A DNA stretch of 64,000 nt from Bradyrhizobium oligotrophicum S58 (GCF_000344805.1 NC_020453.1:7482001-7546000), one strand, 5' to 3'; positions 18,905 to 32,474 are shown, counted from the first letter of the stretch. Notes: a model not told the origin generated them from the letters alone. Made by a program: numbers and translations.

Positions 18905-19821
18905 ATGACCGACCTCGCCTCCGCCATCACCGACGGCCATTCCGCGCTCATCCGGCCGAAGATCTCGTTCGAGTTCTTCCCGCCGAAGAGCGAGGAGATG
19001 GACCGGACCTTGTGGGCCTCGATCGAGCGCCTCGCGCCGCTGGAGCCCAACTTCGTCTCCGTGACCTACGGCGCTGGCGGCTCGACGCGCGAGCGCACCC
19101 ACGCCACCATCGCCCGAATCTTGAAAGAGACGGCGCTGCTGCCGGCGGCGCATCTGACCTGCGTCGGCGCCTCGCGCGGCGAGATCGACGAGGTCGTCGA
19201 CCGCTATCACGAGGTCGGCGTACGCCACATCGTGGCGCTGCGCGGCGATCCGCCCGGCGGCATCGGCACACCCTACTCCACCCATGCCGAGGGCTATCAG
19301 AGTTCGCCCGATCTGGTCGCCGGCATCAAGAAGCGGCATCCCGACATCGAGGTCTCGGTCTCGGCCTATCCGGAGAAGCATCCCGAGAGCCGCGACTTCG
19401 ACGCCGACATCGACATGCTCCAAGCCAAGGTCGATGCTGGCGCCACCCGCGCCATCACCCAGGTGTTCTTCGACAACGACGTCTACTTCCGCTACCTCGA
19501 CCGCGTCCGCGCCCGCGGCATCGACATTCCGATCGTGCCCGGCATCATGCCCCTGCACAACTTCAAGCAGGCGCGCGGCTTCGTGAGCCGCAATGGCACC
19601 AGCGTGCCGAACTGGCTGGCCGAGAAGTTCGACGGCCTCGATGACGATCCCGAAACCCGCAAGCTGGTCGCGGCGACCGTCGCCGCCGGCCAGGTACAGA
19701 AGCTCGCCAAGCATGGCGTCGACACCTTCCATTTCTACACCATGAACCGCGCCGACCTCGTGTTCGCGATCAGCCATCTGCTCGGCATCCGACCGAAGTC
19801 CGTCAACAAGGTCGCCGCCTG

Positions 19822-19822
<1 letters not shown>
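18905..19822 (+). CDS. metF: Methylenetetrahydrofolate reductase
   Basis: 305 aa, normal length for bacterial MetF. The active-site strand FEFFPPK (22-28) carries the catalytic Glu; [33 protein letters not shown] and TQVFFDN are the expected FAD and folate contacts. It reduces 5,10-methylene-THF to 5-methyl-THF with FAD, supplying the methyl donor for MetH. Its stop overlaps the metH ATG by one base (TGATG), so the two steps of methionine methyl supply are translationally coupled. Confidence 0.96.
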
Positions 19823-23688
<3,866 letters not shown>

Positions 23689-23834
23689 CCCGCGCGCAGT
23701 CGCCACACCCACAACTGTCGTCCTCGCGAACGCGAGGACCCATACCGCGGAATCTCTCTGTAGTCCGCGGAGGTCAATATCAAGCGTAACACGGCTTCCT
23801 GTGGCTATGGGTCCCTGCGTTCGCACTAGGGTTT

Positions 23835-25198
23835 CTACACGGTTTGGAGGGCTCTGCCGGCGACGAGGATTTGGAAGCGACTCATTCCGTTGTGGAAGGT
23901 GATGGGCCCGGGAGGCCGATGGGAGGCGTAGCCGGTCCATCCGCCGAGTTTGGCGATGATCCATGCCGCCCACGCGAGTGTTTGGGCAGGATGAGGGTTT
24001 TCCTGAAGCTTGGTCCTGCCCTTCATCGTCTTGTTGATGGCCGCCAGGGCCTTCATTTCTTCCGGAGTGAAGGCGCATTCGATCGGCAGTTGTTGACCGC
24101 CGTTGCGAGCCTGAACGAGCTGAATGACGATGCAGGCTGCTTTGGTGGCGATGGCCACGAGCTTGATCAGGGCCTGGGCGCTTTCGAGCTGGCTGTCCTC
24201 GATCTGCAACCCTTGGGTCTTCAGCGAGCGGAAGAGCTGTTCGATGATCCAGCGCTGCTTGTACCAGGAGACGATCTGCCAAGCGTCGGACGCCTTGGCG
24301 ATCGAATGAGTGGTCAAGAGCAGCCAATGAACGGCCTCAGCCCCTTTCGGAGGATGCAATTCGACGACTTCCACGAAGCTGACTTCGACGCGCTCCGGCA
24401 GGCCCTTCACGCCGGGGCGCGCCGGCCGCTTGAGCTCGGCCGTTCCGAACCGCAGCGAGAGCTGAGCTTGGCGGGCGCGGCGATCCATGCGCTGCGGCAG
24501 GTCGATCATCGCCTTGTCGCAGAAGCGCGCTCGCTCCACCGCCTGGTAGAGTGTGCTGCCATCGGCCAGCGCATGATCGTGCATGGCTCGCGTCAGCAGG
24601 TGGACGTTGTCTCCCGGCGTCAAAGCCCAATGCGCAAAGAACTCCCCTTCGCGATCATTGACGACGGTGATCATGCGTGCGGCAGCGAGAACGTCACAGG
24701 CCTGTTCGGCGGTCGTCACCCAGCGCGCCGATTCCTTGTCGGCCAACTCCCGCTGGTCGTGAGGCACCTTCACCTTGCCCCGGCGCGTCCACACCTTGCC
24801 GCCGGTGAGACCGAGGCAGGCGCCGCTGTCGGCATCGACCGCCAACATCGCATGCAACAGCACGCCACGGGCATTGCCTTTGCCGACCTCGCCCAGTCCG
24901 CGCCGCCGCCCCTTCCGCGTCTGGAATTTGACCTCGCTGGTGTCCTGGATCGCCAGCACATGCCGCCCCGCGACCACAGTCGCCGTCTGCCGGCTCCAGC
25001 CTTCAATCAGCCGATCGATCGTGACTTGCGGATTGTTCACAAACCGCCAGTACGCCATGTACGCGGCCCAGTCACCCTGCGCCATCCGGCGCAGGCAGAC
25101 GCTGCGCGTGCAAAGCATAGCCTGGACGAACGCTGCCCCCTTTTATCGAGGCGAACGTCGCCAAACTCCCCCAGTGACAGATCCGGCTCTCGCTCCAT
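23835..25198 (-). pseudogene. IS4-family transposase, frame broken near its N-terminus
   Basis: The catalytic core is intact: DTSEV (first Asp), VNDREGEFF (second Asp) and the Y-2-R-3-E-6-K signature YKQRWIIEQLFRSLK. The N-terminal part LGEFGDVRLDKRG is read from ATG 25198 in one frame. The rest (AAFVQAMLCTRSVCLRRM...) is in the -1 frame, with the switch at a run of five G (25140-25136 on the minus strand). One extra G, or a -1 slip on GGG, would give a continuous protein of about 454 aa. A frame starting at 25118 encodes 427 aa without this N-terminus. The stop lies inside the left terminal repeat. Whether the protein is made is uncertain. Confidence 0.8.
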
Positions 25199-25233
25199 CT
25201 CCGATGCTCCCTTGAATCAAGCATCGGAGATGG
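25195..25233 (-). promoter_or_regulatory. 14-bp perfect hairpin over the transposase start codon
   Basis: CCATCTCCGATGCT (25195-25208) and AGCATCGGAGATGG (25220-25233) are exactly complementary with an 11-nt loop. On the minus strand the 3' arm holds the ATG at 25198, and the likely ribosome site AGGGAG straddles loop and arm. IS10 and IS50 use such a hairpin to block translation from transcripts that read in from outside; the same role is inferred here. Confidence 0.6.
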
Positions 25234-25527
25234 AATCATACAACCCGCAAAGACGGCACAACATCATGACTTCCCGAGTCAATCTGTCGCGCCAGACGTG
25301 TAGAAACCTTAGTGCGTTCGCAGGGACGACACCGTGCATGACGGACCGCCGGTGCCTCTCATCGGCGTTCGCGGGGACGACAGGCGGTATGACACCCCTC
25401 CCCGTGTCCTCCGCGCCACGACCGCCGCGAATGACAAAGCGCCACAGCCGCGGTCACGCGATGCAGCGTGGACATCTCCCCTGTAACCGGCTGAAATGCC
25501 CCTGGGGCCTCCGGGTGGTTTTCGTTC

Positions 25528-26661
25528 ATGTCGTTGCAGTTCAGGCTTGCGTCGCGAAACCTGTTTCATGACAGGCTGCGCTTCATCGCGACCATCATCG
25601 GCATCATCTTTTCGATCGTGCTGGTGACCGTGCAGATGGGCCTCTATGTCGGCTTCCGGCGCATGGTCACGACCATGATCGACCACTCGCCGGCCGAGCT
25701 GTGGGTCATGCCGGTCGGCACCAAATGCTTCGAGGATCCGTCGCTGCTCGACGAGCGGCAGCGGTTCCGGGCGCTCGCAGTTCCCGGTGTGGCGGAGGCA
25801 ACGCCGCTGGTGATCGGCTATGCGCAATGGCGGCTGCCGCAGGGCACCACGACGCCGGTGTTCGTGGTCGGCTCGGAGCTGCGCGGGCTCGGGCTGCATC
25901 CGTGGAACGTGGTGGAGGGGCGGCTCGACGACCTGTCGGTGCCCGGCGCGGTCGCGATCGACCAGACCTATTTCGAGCGGCTCGGCATCACCGGCCCCGA
26001 GCAGGCCGCGGAGCTGCGCGACCGCAAGGTGCAGGTGATGGCCGTCACCAAGGGCATCCGCTCCTTCACGACCACGCCTTACGTGTTCACCGATGTCGAG
26101 CGCGCGCGGAACTTTACCGGCATCGCGCCGAACAAGGCGTCCTATCTGCTGGTGAAGCTTGCTCCCGGCGCCGATCTCTGGACCGTGCAGCAGGCGGTGC
26201 GCGACAGTCTCGGCAATGTCGAGGTGTTGACCGCGGCCGAGTTTCGCAACCGCAGCCGTTCGTTCTGGCTGTTCGGCACCGGCGCAGGCGCGGCGCTGTT
26301 CGCGGGCGCGTTGCTCGGACTGATCGTCGGCACCGTGATCGTGGCGCAGACGCTGTATTCCAGCACCAAGGACCACATCAACGAATTCGCGACCCTGCGC
26401 GCGATCGGCTCGACCAGCCGCTACATCTACACCGTCATCATCTGGCAGGCGCTGCTCAGCGCCGTCGTCGGCTTCGCGGGCGCCGCCGGCATCGGCAAGA
26501 TCGTCGCCGCGGCAACCGCGGAGTCGGCGCTGCCGGTCATCATGACGCCGGCGCTGACGGTTGCGCTGTTCGTCCTGACGCTCACGATGTGCGTCGGCTC
26601 GGCGATCGCGGCGATCGTGAAGGTGATGCGCATCGATCCGACCCTGGTGTTTTCCCGATGA
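25528..26661 (+). CDS. ABC exporter permease, DevC/FtsX-like
   Basis: 377 aa. An N-terminal transmembrane helix (LRFIATIIGIIFSIVLVTVQMG) is followed by a large periplasmic domain of about 220 residues and three helices in the last 130 residues, the MacB/FtsX topology. MSLQFRLASRNLFHDRLRF and the overall pattern fit DevC. It overlaps the ATPase gene by 4 nt (ATGA). Together with the next two genes it forms a three-part exporter; DevBCA of cyanobacteria exports glycolipids, but the cargo here is unknown. Confidence 0.82.
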   Translation: MSLQFRLASRNLFHDRLRFIATIIGIIFSIVLVTVQMGLYVGFRRMVTTMIDHSPAELWVMPVGTKCFEDPSLLDERQRFRALAVPGVAEATPLVIGYAQWRLPQGTTTPVFVVGSELRGLGLHPWNVVEGRLDDLSVPGAVAIDQTYFERLGITGPEQAAELRDRKVQVMAVTKGIRSFTTTPYVFTDVERARNFTGIAPNKASYLLVKLAPGADLWTVQQAVRDSLGNVEVLTAAEFRNRSRSFWLFGTGAGAALFAGALLGLIVGTVIVAQTLYSSTKDHINEFATLRAIGSTSRYIYTVIIWQALLSAVVGFAGAAGIGKIVAAATAESALPVIMTPALTVALFVLTLTMCVGSAIAAIVKVMRIDPTLVFSR

Positions 26662-27371
26662 GCACGATCGTGCTCGAGGCGACCGATCTCGTGCAGCACC
26701 TCGGCCAGGGCGCCGGCCGGGTGCAGGCGCTGAAGGGCGTGAGCCTGTCGCTGAAGGGCGGCGAGCTGGCGCTGCTGATGGGCCCCTCGGGCAGCGGCAA
26801 GACGACGCTGCTGTCGATCCTGGGCTGCCTGATGACGCCGGATAGCGGCACAGTGCGGGTCGGCGACCAGCCGGTCGCGGGGCTCGATCCGGAGGCGCTG
26901 GCGAAGTTGAGGCGCGAGCGCATCGGCTTCATCTTCCAGTCCTATCATCTGTTTCCGACACTGAACGCCGCGGACAATGTGCGGCTTGCGCTCGATGTGC
27001 GCGGTGAGCGCGCGCGGCTTGCGAAGAAGACGGCGCGCGAGGTGCTCGACAGGGTTGGCCTTGGTCACAAGACCCGTTCGTTTCCGCGCGAGCTCTCAGG
27101 CGGCGAGCAGCAGCGCGTCGCCATCGCCCGCGCCATCGTCGGCAACACCCAGGTCATTCTCGCCGACGAGCCGACCGGCGCGCTCGATACCGCCAATGGC
27201 CAGGCGGTGATGACCCTGCTCGCCGACATCGCCAAGGATCCGTCGCGCGCCGTGCTGGTGGTCACGCACGATCCGCGCATCCTGCCGTTCGCCAACCGCG
27301 TCATTCATATCGAGGACGGCCGCATCGTCGGCGAAGAGGCTGGCGGCGACGCAATGAAGAAGGTCTCGTGA
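26658..27371 (+). CDS. ABC exporter ATPase, DevA/LolD-like
   Basis: 237 aa from ATG 26658, overlapping the permease stop; the frame is open upstream but only over the permease. Walker A GPSGSGKTT, the Q-loop FIFQSYHLFPTL, signature LSGGEQQRVAIARAI and Walker B ILADEPTGALD are complete, with the switch His in VVTHDPR. It is of the MacB/LolD/DevA class that works with FtsX-type permeases as a mechanotransmission pump. The stop overlaps the next gene's GTG by 4 nt. Confidence 0.88.
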   Translation: MSTIVLEATDLVQHLGQGAGRVQALKGVSLSLKGGELALLMGPSGSGKTTLLSILGCLMTPDSGTVRVGDQPVAGLDPEALAKLRRERIGFIFQSYHLFPTLNAADNVRLALDVRGERARLAKKTAREVLDRVGLGHKTRSFPRELSGGEQQRVAIARAIVGNTQVILADEPTGALDTANGQAVMTLLADIAKDPSRAVLVVTHDPRILPFANRVIHIEDGRIVGEEAGGDAMKKVS

Positions 27372-28399
27372 GCATGATCGGATCGAGGATCGCACATCGC
27401 GCCTGCGCGATCGGGCTTGCCACGACGACGGCAGCTGCCCTTGCCATGGCGCCCGTCTGGGTCACGCCACCGGTGCACGCCGCCAGCGCCCAGGACGAGC
27501 GCTGGCTCGCGGTGGCGCCCGGCCGGGTCGAGCCGGCCTCCGGCCTGATCAAGCTCGGCACGCCGGTCGGCGGGTTGATCCAGGAGGTGCTGGTCAAGGC
27601 CAACGAGACCGTGTTCGCCGGCCAGGCGCTGGTGCGGCTCGGCGATGCCGAGGCCCGCGCGCAGCTCGCCAGCGCCGAGGCCCAGGCCGCGATGCGCAAG
27701 CGCGTGCGCAACAAGGAATCCACGCCATCGGGTGCGGGCCCGCGGCGGCGCGCCGAGGACGGCTTGGCCGATGCGCAGGCCGCGCTGTTCGACGCGCGCA
27801 CCGCGCTCGACAAGGCGGTCGCCGAGCGGCGCACCGGGCGCGGCGCCGATGCCGATGTCGAGACCGCGCGAACGCAACTGGCGACTGCGCAGACCAGGCT
27901 GGAGCAGCAGGCCGATGAGCTGCGCAAGGTCACCGCCGACGCGCCGCTGCCGATCAGCGCCGAGGGCCAGCTCAACGTCGCCCGCAGCGAGCTGCAGGGC
28001 GCGCGCGCCGGCTTGGAAAAGCTCACCATCCGTGCGCCGCTCGACGGCACCGTGCTGCAGGTCAATGCGCGCGCCGGCGAGATCGCCTCGCCGCAGGCAA
28101 CGCCGCCGCTGGTGCTGCTCGGCGACATCACGTCGTTGCGCGTCCGCGCCGAGCTCGACCAGCGCGACCTCGACAAGATCAAGCCGGGCCAGCAGGCCGT
28201 GGTGCGCTCGGAAGCCTTCCGCGGCCGCGACATCGCCGGCAAGGTCGCCGTCGTCGCCCCCCTGGTCGAGAGCAGCCGCGCCTCAACCCTCAGCCAGCGC
28301 AACATGACCGACGTCGACGTGGTCGAGGTGCTGGTGGATCTGGCGGAGCCCGGCCCGTTCGCGGTGGGCATGAAGGTGGATGTGTATTTCAGGCCGTGA
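27368..28399 (+). CDS. Periplasmic membrane-fusion protein, DevB/HlyD-like
   Basis: 343 aa from GTG 27368 (GTGA overlap); an ATG at 27374 is the alternative. A signal or anchor segment (residues about 10-38, ending VHAASAQ) precedes a biotinyl-lipoyl half (GTPVGGLIQEVLVKANETVFAGQALVRL). An Ala/Glu/Arg-rich coiled-coil region follows (about 85-200), then the second lipoyl half (LTIRAPLDGTVLQV) and a beta-barrel domain. It should bridge the DevCA-like pump to an outer-membrane channel; no TolC gene is present nearby. Confidence 0.85.
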   Translation: MSMIGSRIAHRACAIGLATTTAAALAMAPVWVTPPVHAASAQDERWLAVAPGRVEPASGLIKLGTPVGGLIQEVLVKANETVFAGQALVRLGDAEARAQLASAEAQAAMRKRVRNKESTPSGAGPRRRAEDGLADAQAALFDARTALDKAVAERRTGRGADADVETARTQLATAQTRLEQQADELRKVTADAPLPISAEGQLNVARSELQGARAGLEKLTIRAPLDGTVLQVNARAGEIASPQATPPLVLLGDITSLRVRAELDQRDLDKIKPGQQAVVRSEAFRGRDIAGKVAVVAPLVESSRASTLSQRNMTDVDVVEVLVDLAEPGPFAVGMKVDVYFRP

Positions 28400-28436
28400 A
28401 GGGGGGTGTTCTGATGTCGCTTAGCGCCCAACCGCC

Positions 28437-28591
28437 ACCCTCCCCTTGAGGGGGAGGGTCGATCGCACGCGCAGCGGGCGAGCGGGGTGGGGTGAAGCCA
28501 CAGGCGCTCGTACACGTGGAGAGATCACCCCACCCCGCCTCGCGTTTCGCTTCGCTCATCGCGAGGCGACCCTCCCCCTCCAGGGGAGGGT
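28437..28591. repeat. Intergenic palindrome, ACCCTCCCC type
   Basis: ACCCTCCCCTTGAGGGGGAG at the left end and its near-complement CTCCCCCTCCAGGGGAGGGT at the right end bracket inner pairs such as GGGGTGGGGTGA and TCACCCCACCCC. The same terminal motif recurs at 31532-31552 and about 38242-38343. Confidence 0.7.
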
Positions 28592-28638
28592 GAGCACCGA
28601 GCCTGCGGCGTTCGCCCTACGGCTTCAAACCCACCATC

Positions 28639-29271
28639 TCAAACCCCGCTCGGCGGGGCCAGCGGCTGGACGACCTCCTCGAACGGCGGCAGCGCCTCGC
28701 ATCTTGCAGCGTGAGCTGCCAGCGCCGGGAAACGCGCGGCTTCAAACAGATGCGGATGTGCTTCTGATGTGAAGCGCAGCACGCAAGCCACCGCAATGTC
28801 GGCATGGCCGATCTGCTGACCGTACCAATAGTCGGTCGAGACCGCCGCGCGCTCCGCCTCCAGCATCGCCAGCACGCCCGAGATCTGCATCTCGCAGCGC
28901 GCGACCCACAGCGCCAGGCGGTCCTTGCGCAGCACGCGCTCGTAGATCAGGCTGACGGCCTTGTCGCCCAATCCGGTAGCGAGCGCGATGGTGCGCAATT
29001 GCCTGCGGCGCAACGGCCCGCTGCGCGCCAGCATCGCGCGCTCGGGCCCGACCGCCTCATCGAGGTGATCGAGGATCGCCGCCGAATCGATCAGCGCTTC
29101 GCCGTCGTCGAGCACCAGCACCGGCACGCGCAGCAGCGGATTGTACGGGGCGATCTTGTCGGCATCGCCGAAGGTCGACCATGGCCGGTGCTCGAACGGC
29201 AGGCCGTAGAGCTTCAGCGCGATCGCGGTGCGGCGGACGAAGGGCGAGTCGTATTGGCCGATCAGGAACAT
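28639..29271 (-). CDS. Glutathione S-transferase family protein
   Basis: 210 aa from ATG 29271, preceded by AGGAGGA with good spacing; a longer frame adds eight residues with no support. The N-terminal thioredoxin-like domain reads MFLIGQYDSPFVRRTAIALKL, with the glutathione-contact strand VPVLVLDDGEALIDSAAI. The C-terminal half is all-helical (YGQQIGHADIAVACVLRF). The Ser after YD is a possible catalytic residue of a Ser/Cys-type class. Likely conjugation or detoxification; the substrate is unknown. Same strand as the GNAT and glpK genes. Confidence 0.85.
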   Translation of the reverse strand: MFLIGQYDSPFVRRTAIALKLYGLPFEHRPWSTFGDADKIAPYNPLLRVPVLVLDDGEALIDSAAILDHLDEAVGPERAMLARSGPLRRRQLRTIALATGLGDKAVSLIYERVLRKDRLALWVARCEMQISGVLAMLEAERAAVSTDYWYGQQIGHADIAVACVLRFTSEAHPHLFEAARFPALAAHAARCEALPPFEEVVQPLAPPSGV

Positions 29272-29331
29272 CGGTTGTCCTCCTGTGCGGCGCATTCAAG
29301 CGCCGTTCGGCCCCGCTGTCAGCTACCGACT

Positions 29332-29925
29332 TCAGCCGATCAGCGGCACATGGCGCGCCACGTCGCGCGGCAGGGTGCCGTCGAGCCGCGGGTCGGGGGC
29401 GATCTCGATCTGCCGGCGGTAGGGACGGAAGCCGGAGCGCTGGTAGAAGGCCAGCGCGCGGGGATGGTCGAAGCTGCAGGTGTGGACCCAGAGCCGCGTG
29501 AGCGGCTGCGCCCAGGCGCGGCGCAGCGCGTGGTTCATCAGCAGGCGGCCGGCGCCGGTGCCGATCAGCTTGGACGTCACGCCGAACAGCACCAACTCGC
29601 ACTCGTTCGCCTTGCGGAAGTCCAGCTCCAGCAAGGCCTCGTCGCCGCCGTCATGTTCGAGCGTGGTGATCTCAACACCATGAGCGCGGATGGTCGCGGC
29701 GAGCTCGGCGTCGCTCATCCGCAGCCGCTGCGACCACAACCATTCCCGGCCGATGCGGGCATAGAGGTCGCGGTACCAGTCGGCATCAGGGTGCGCGACG
29801 CGGCGCAAGGTCCAGTCGTCGGCCGGATCGGGAGGCAGCACCGGCGGCGCCAGCATCTCCAGCGAGGTCACGACGGCGGCAATCTTGCCGGGCGGGACGT
29901 CGTAATAGCCGTCAGGAACAGACAC
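29332..29925 (-). CDS. GNAT-family N-acetyltransferase
   Basis: 197 aa. The acetyl-CoA pyrophosphate-binding loop is visible as KLIGTGAGRLLMNHAL (about residues 118-133), followed by RLWVHTCSFDHPRALAFYQRSGF, the usual beta5-alpha4 segment. It begins 10 bp after the glpK stop, so it may be translated from the same transcript. The acetyl acceptor cannot be inferred. Confidence 0.85.
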   Translation of the reverse strand: MSVPDGYYDVPPGKIAAVVTSLEMLAPPVLPPDPADDWTLRRVAHPDADWYRDLYARIGREWLWSQRLRMSDAELAATIRAHGVEITTLEHDGGDEALLELDFRKANECELVLFGVTSKLIGTGAGRLLMNHALRRAWAQPLTRLWVHTCSFDHPRALAFYQRSGFRPYRRQIEIAPDPRLDGTLPRDVARHVPLIG

Positions 29926-29935
29926 GCCCTCGCCC

Positions 29936-31438
29936 CTACTCGCCCTCGTCGCTCGCGAGCACGCCCTTCACGGCGCGGGCCCAGCCGGCGAGCTTGCGCT
30001 GCCGCGTCGCCGCGCTCATCGCCGGCCGAAAGCGGTGCTCGAGCCGCCAATTGTCGGCGAACTTTTCCGGATCGGGATAGACGCCGGCATGGAGGCCGGC
30101 GAGATAGGCTGCGCCGAGCGCCGTCGTTTCCTGGATCATGGGGCGATCGACCGGCGCATCCAGGAGATCGGCGAGGCGTTGCATGGTCCAGTCCGAGGCG
30201 GTCATGCCGCCGTCGACGCGCAGCACGATCGTGGCAGCCGAGGCATCGGGCCAGTCAGCACGCATCGCGGCCCACAGATCGTAGGTCTGGTAACAGACGC
30301 TTTCGAGCGTGGCATGCGCGAGCTCCGCCGGGCCGGTGTTCCGGGTCAGGCCGAACAGCGCGCCGCGCACGCGCGGATTCCAATACGGCGCCCCTAAGCC
30401 GACGAAGGCCGGCACGAGATAGACCGACTGCATCGAATCCGACTTGTCGGCGAGCGGGCCGGTCTCGGCGGCATGCTTGATGATGCCGAGCCCGTCGCGC
30501 AGCCACTGCACGGCGGAGCCGGCGACGAAAATCGAGCCTTCGAGCGCGTAGGTCCTGACGCCGTTGAGCTGATAGGCGATGGTGGTCAGCAGCTTGTTGT
30601 TCGACTTCACCGGCGTGGCGCCGGTGTTGAGCAGCGCGAAGCAGCCGGTGCCATAGGTCGACTTCATCATGCCCGGCGTAAAGCAGGCCTGTCCGATGGT
30701 CGCCGCCTGCTGGTCGCCGGCGATGCCCGCGACCTTGATCGGGCCGCCGAACAAATCCGGCGTGGTGGTGCCGAAATCGGCGGAGGAATCCTTCACTTCA
30801 GGGAGCATCGAGCGCGGTACGCGCAGCAGCTCAGGCAGCGAATCGTCCCACTGCCCGGTGTGGATGTTGAACAGCAAGGTGCGCGAGGCGTTGGTGGCGT
30901 CTGTCGCATGCACCTTGCCGCCGGTGAGGCGCCACAGCAGGTAGCAGTCGACGGTGCCGAACAGCAGCTCGCCGCGCTCGGCGCGCTCGCGGGCGCCCGG
31001 CACGTGGTCGAGGATCCAGGCCACCTTGGTGCCGGAGAAATAGGGATCGATGATCAGGCCGGTCCTGGCGCTGACATCGGGCTCGTGGCCGTCTGCCTTG
31101 AGCTTGGCGCAGATGTCGGCGGTGCGACGGTCCTGCCAGACGATGGCGCGATGGACGGCCTGGCCGGTGGCACGGTCCCACACCACGGTGGTCTCGCGCT
31201 GATTGGTGATGCCGATCGCGGCGATGTCCTTCGCCGTGAGGCCCGCCTTATCCAGCGCGTCGCGGCAGGTCATCACCGTCGAGGTCCAGATGTCCTCCGG
31301 CTCGTGCTCGACCCAGCCCGAGGCCGGGAAATGCTGCGGAAATTCCTGCTGCGCGACCGCGGCAATCGAGATGTCGGAGCGGAACACCATCGCGCGCGAG
31401 GACGTGGTGCCCTGATCGATGGCCAGCACGAAGGACAT
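29936..31438 (-). CDS. glpK: Glycerol kinase
   Basis: 500 aa from ATG 31438, preceded by GGGAAGAACC-type purine-rich sequence; the frame runs further upstream without family sequence. FGGY kinase motifs are clear: [50 protein letters not shown] and [20 protein letters not shown]. It phosphorylates glycerol with ATP to sn-glycerol 3-phosphate in the cytoplasm. No glpF or glpD is adjacent. The C-terminal half lacks anything unusual. Confidence 0.95.
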   Translation of the reverse strand: MSFVLAIDQGTTSSRAMVFRSDISIAAVAQQEFPQHFPASGWVEHEPEDIWTSTVMTCRDALDKAGLTAKDIAAIGITNQRETTVVWDRATGQAVHRAIVWQDRRTADICAKLKADGHEPDVSARTGLIIDPYFSGTKVAWILDHVPGARERAERGELLFGTVDCYLLWRLTGGKVHATDATNASRTLLFNIHTGQWDDSLPELLRVPRSMLPEVKDSSADFGTTTPDLFGGPIKVAGIAGDQQAATIGQACFTPGMMKSTYGTGCFALLNTGATPVKSNNKLLTTIAYQLNGVRTYALEGSIFVAGSAVQWLRDGLGIIKHAAETGPLADKSDSMQSVYLVPAFVGLGAPYWNPRVRGALFGLTRNTGPAELAHATLESVCYQTYDLWAAMRADWPDASAATIVLRVDGGMTASDWTMQRLADLLDAPVDRPMIQETTALGAAYLAGLHAGVYPDPEKFADNWRLEHRFRPAMSAATRQRKLAGWARAVKGVLASDEGE

Positions 31439-31531
31439 GGGCGGTTCTTCCCGGGAGGTTGACGACGTTGGGGCGAGAAGCAAGCGGATCATGAGCACGA
31501 GGTCAAGATGGAGCGGCGCGTGGAATGCCCG

Positions 31532-31552
31532 CCCTCCCCTGGAGGGGGAGGG
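31532..31552. repeat. Short GC hairpin of the CCCTCCCC family
   Basis: CCCTCCCCTGGAGGGGGAGGG, a near-perfect hairpin between the SDR stop and the glpK start. It may help end transcription of the upstream operon but has no T-run. Confidence 0.5.
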
Positions 31553-31593
31553 TGAACACCGCAATCAGCACCGCCGCTCGGACACGAGAGCGG

Positions 31594-32367
31594 CTACACC
31601 GCCGCCGTCGTTACGCCACCGTCCACGACGATCGTCTGTCCCGTCATGAAGGTCGACCCATCCGAGGCCAGATAGGCCACCGCGCCGGCGATCTCGTGGG
31701 GCTCGCCGATGCGGCGGAGCGGCGTCGTCGCGCAGCGCTGCTTGAGGCGCGCCTCGTCTTCCCACAGCGCGCGGGCGAAATCGGTCTTGACCAGGCCCGG
31801 CGCGACGCAATTGATGCGCACGCCCTGCGGGCCCCATTCGCCGGCGAGGCTGCGGCACAGCGAGAAATCGGCGGCCTTGGAGATGCCGTAGGCGCCGATC
31901 ACGGTCGAACCGCGCAAGCCCCCAATCGAGGAGACGATGACGACCGAACCTTTGCCGCGCGCGGCCATCGGCGGGATCGCCTTGGCGCAGAGCCACAGAT
32001 TGCTCTTGACGTTGGATGCCATGATCTTGTCGAAGGCTTCGTCGGTGATGTCCAGCAGCGGGCCGTAATACGGGTTCACCGCGGCGTTGCAGACGAGGAT
32101 GTCGACCTGGCCGTAATGTTCGACCGCGCCATCGATCAGCGCATCGACCTCGGCGCGGCGCGAGATGTTGCAGGGGATGACGTGGGCGTCGCCGCCATTG
32201 GCGCGGATGCCGCTCGCGACCTCCTCGCAGGCCTCGGCCTTGCGGCTGGAGATCACCACCTTGGCGCCGAGCTGCGCCAGCAACTCCGCCGACGCGCGAC
32301 CGATGCCGCGGCTGGAGCCCGTGATGACGGCGACCTCGCCGGAGAGGTTGAAGGGATTGGGGGCCAT
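31594..32367 (-). CDS. Short-chain dehydrogenase at the end of the beta-oxidation cluster
   Basis: 257 aa, classical SDR. Cofactor motif TGSSRGIGRA (about 16-25), NAAVNPYYG, catalytic Ser in VVIVSSIGG, and YGISK for the Tyr-Lys pair. C-terminal GEPHEIAGAVAYLASDGSTFMTGQTIVVDGG is typical of 3-oxoacyl reductase/secondary-alcohol SDRs. In position it would be the last gene of a pimFABCDE-like operon (pimE place), although 218 bp of repeats separate it from the dehydrogenase upstream. Substrate inferred only. Confidence 0.82.
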   Translation of the reverse strand: MAPNPFNLSGEVAVITGSSRGIGRASAELLAQLGAKVVISSRKAEACEEVASGIRANGGDAHVIPCNISRRAEVDALIDGAVEHYGQVDILVCNAAVNPYYGPLLDITDEAFDKIMASNVKSNLWLCAKAIPPMAARGKGSVVIVSSIGGLRGSTVIGAYGISKAADFSLCRSLAGEWGPQGVRINCVAPGLVKTDFARALWEDEARLKQRCATTPLRRIGEPHEIAGAVAYLASDGSTFMTGQTIVVDGGVTTAAV

Positions 32368-32391
32368 GTCTCGTTCCTCGGCAGCGGCCTC

Positions 32392-32474
32392 GTAGCCCGG
32401 ATGAGCGCAGCGATATCCGGGTTCACACGAACTTTGGCGGAGAACCCGGATGTCGCTGCGCTCATCCGGGCTAC
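32392..32474. repeat. Intergenic palindrome, GTAGCCCGGATGAGCGCAGC type
   Basis: GTAGCCCGGATGAGCGCAGC at 32392 and GCTGCGCTCATCCGGGCTAC ending 32474 are exact complements, with ATCCGGGTT/AACCCGGAT as an inner pair. A strong cruciform or RNA hairpin. Confidence 0.8.

Larger units (their letters stand above)
23826..25312 (-). mobile_element. IS4-family insertion sequence, 1487 bp, with 10-bp target duplication
   Basis: Terminal inverted repeats CTAGGGTTTCTACAC (23826-23840) and, read inward from the right, CTAAGGTTTCTACAC (25312-25298) match at 14 of 15 positions. The element is flanked by the direct repeat TGCGTTCGCA at 23816-23825 and 25313-25322. Size, target-duplication length and transposase motifs fit the IS4 family. 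The target is itself palindromic and sits at the centre of an intergenic repeat. The ends and target copies are intact, suggesting recent insertion. Confidence 0.92.
23715..25330. repeat. Palindromic intergenic repeat split by an insertion sequence
   Basis: Left part GTCGTCCTCGCGAACGCGAGG (from about 23717) to GGGTCCC at 23815; right part GGGACGAC at 25323-25330. Without the insertion and one copy of the duplicated target, the site reads GTCCCTGCG-TT-CGCAGGGAC. This is the same kind of palindrome seen intact at about 35151-35170. Confidence 0.7.
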
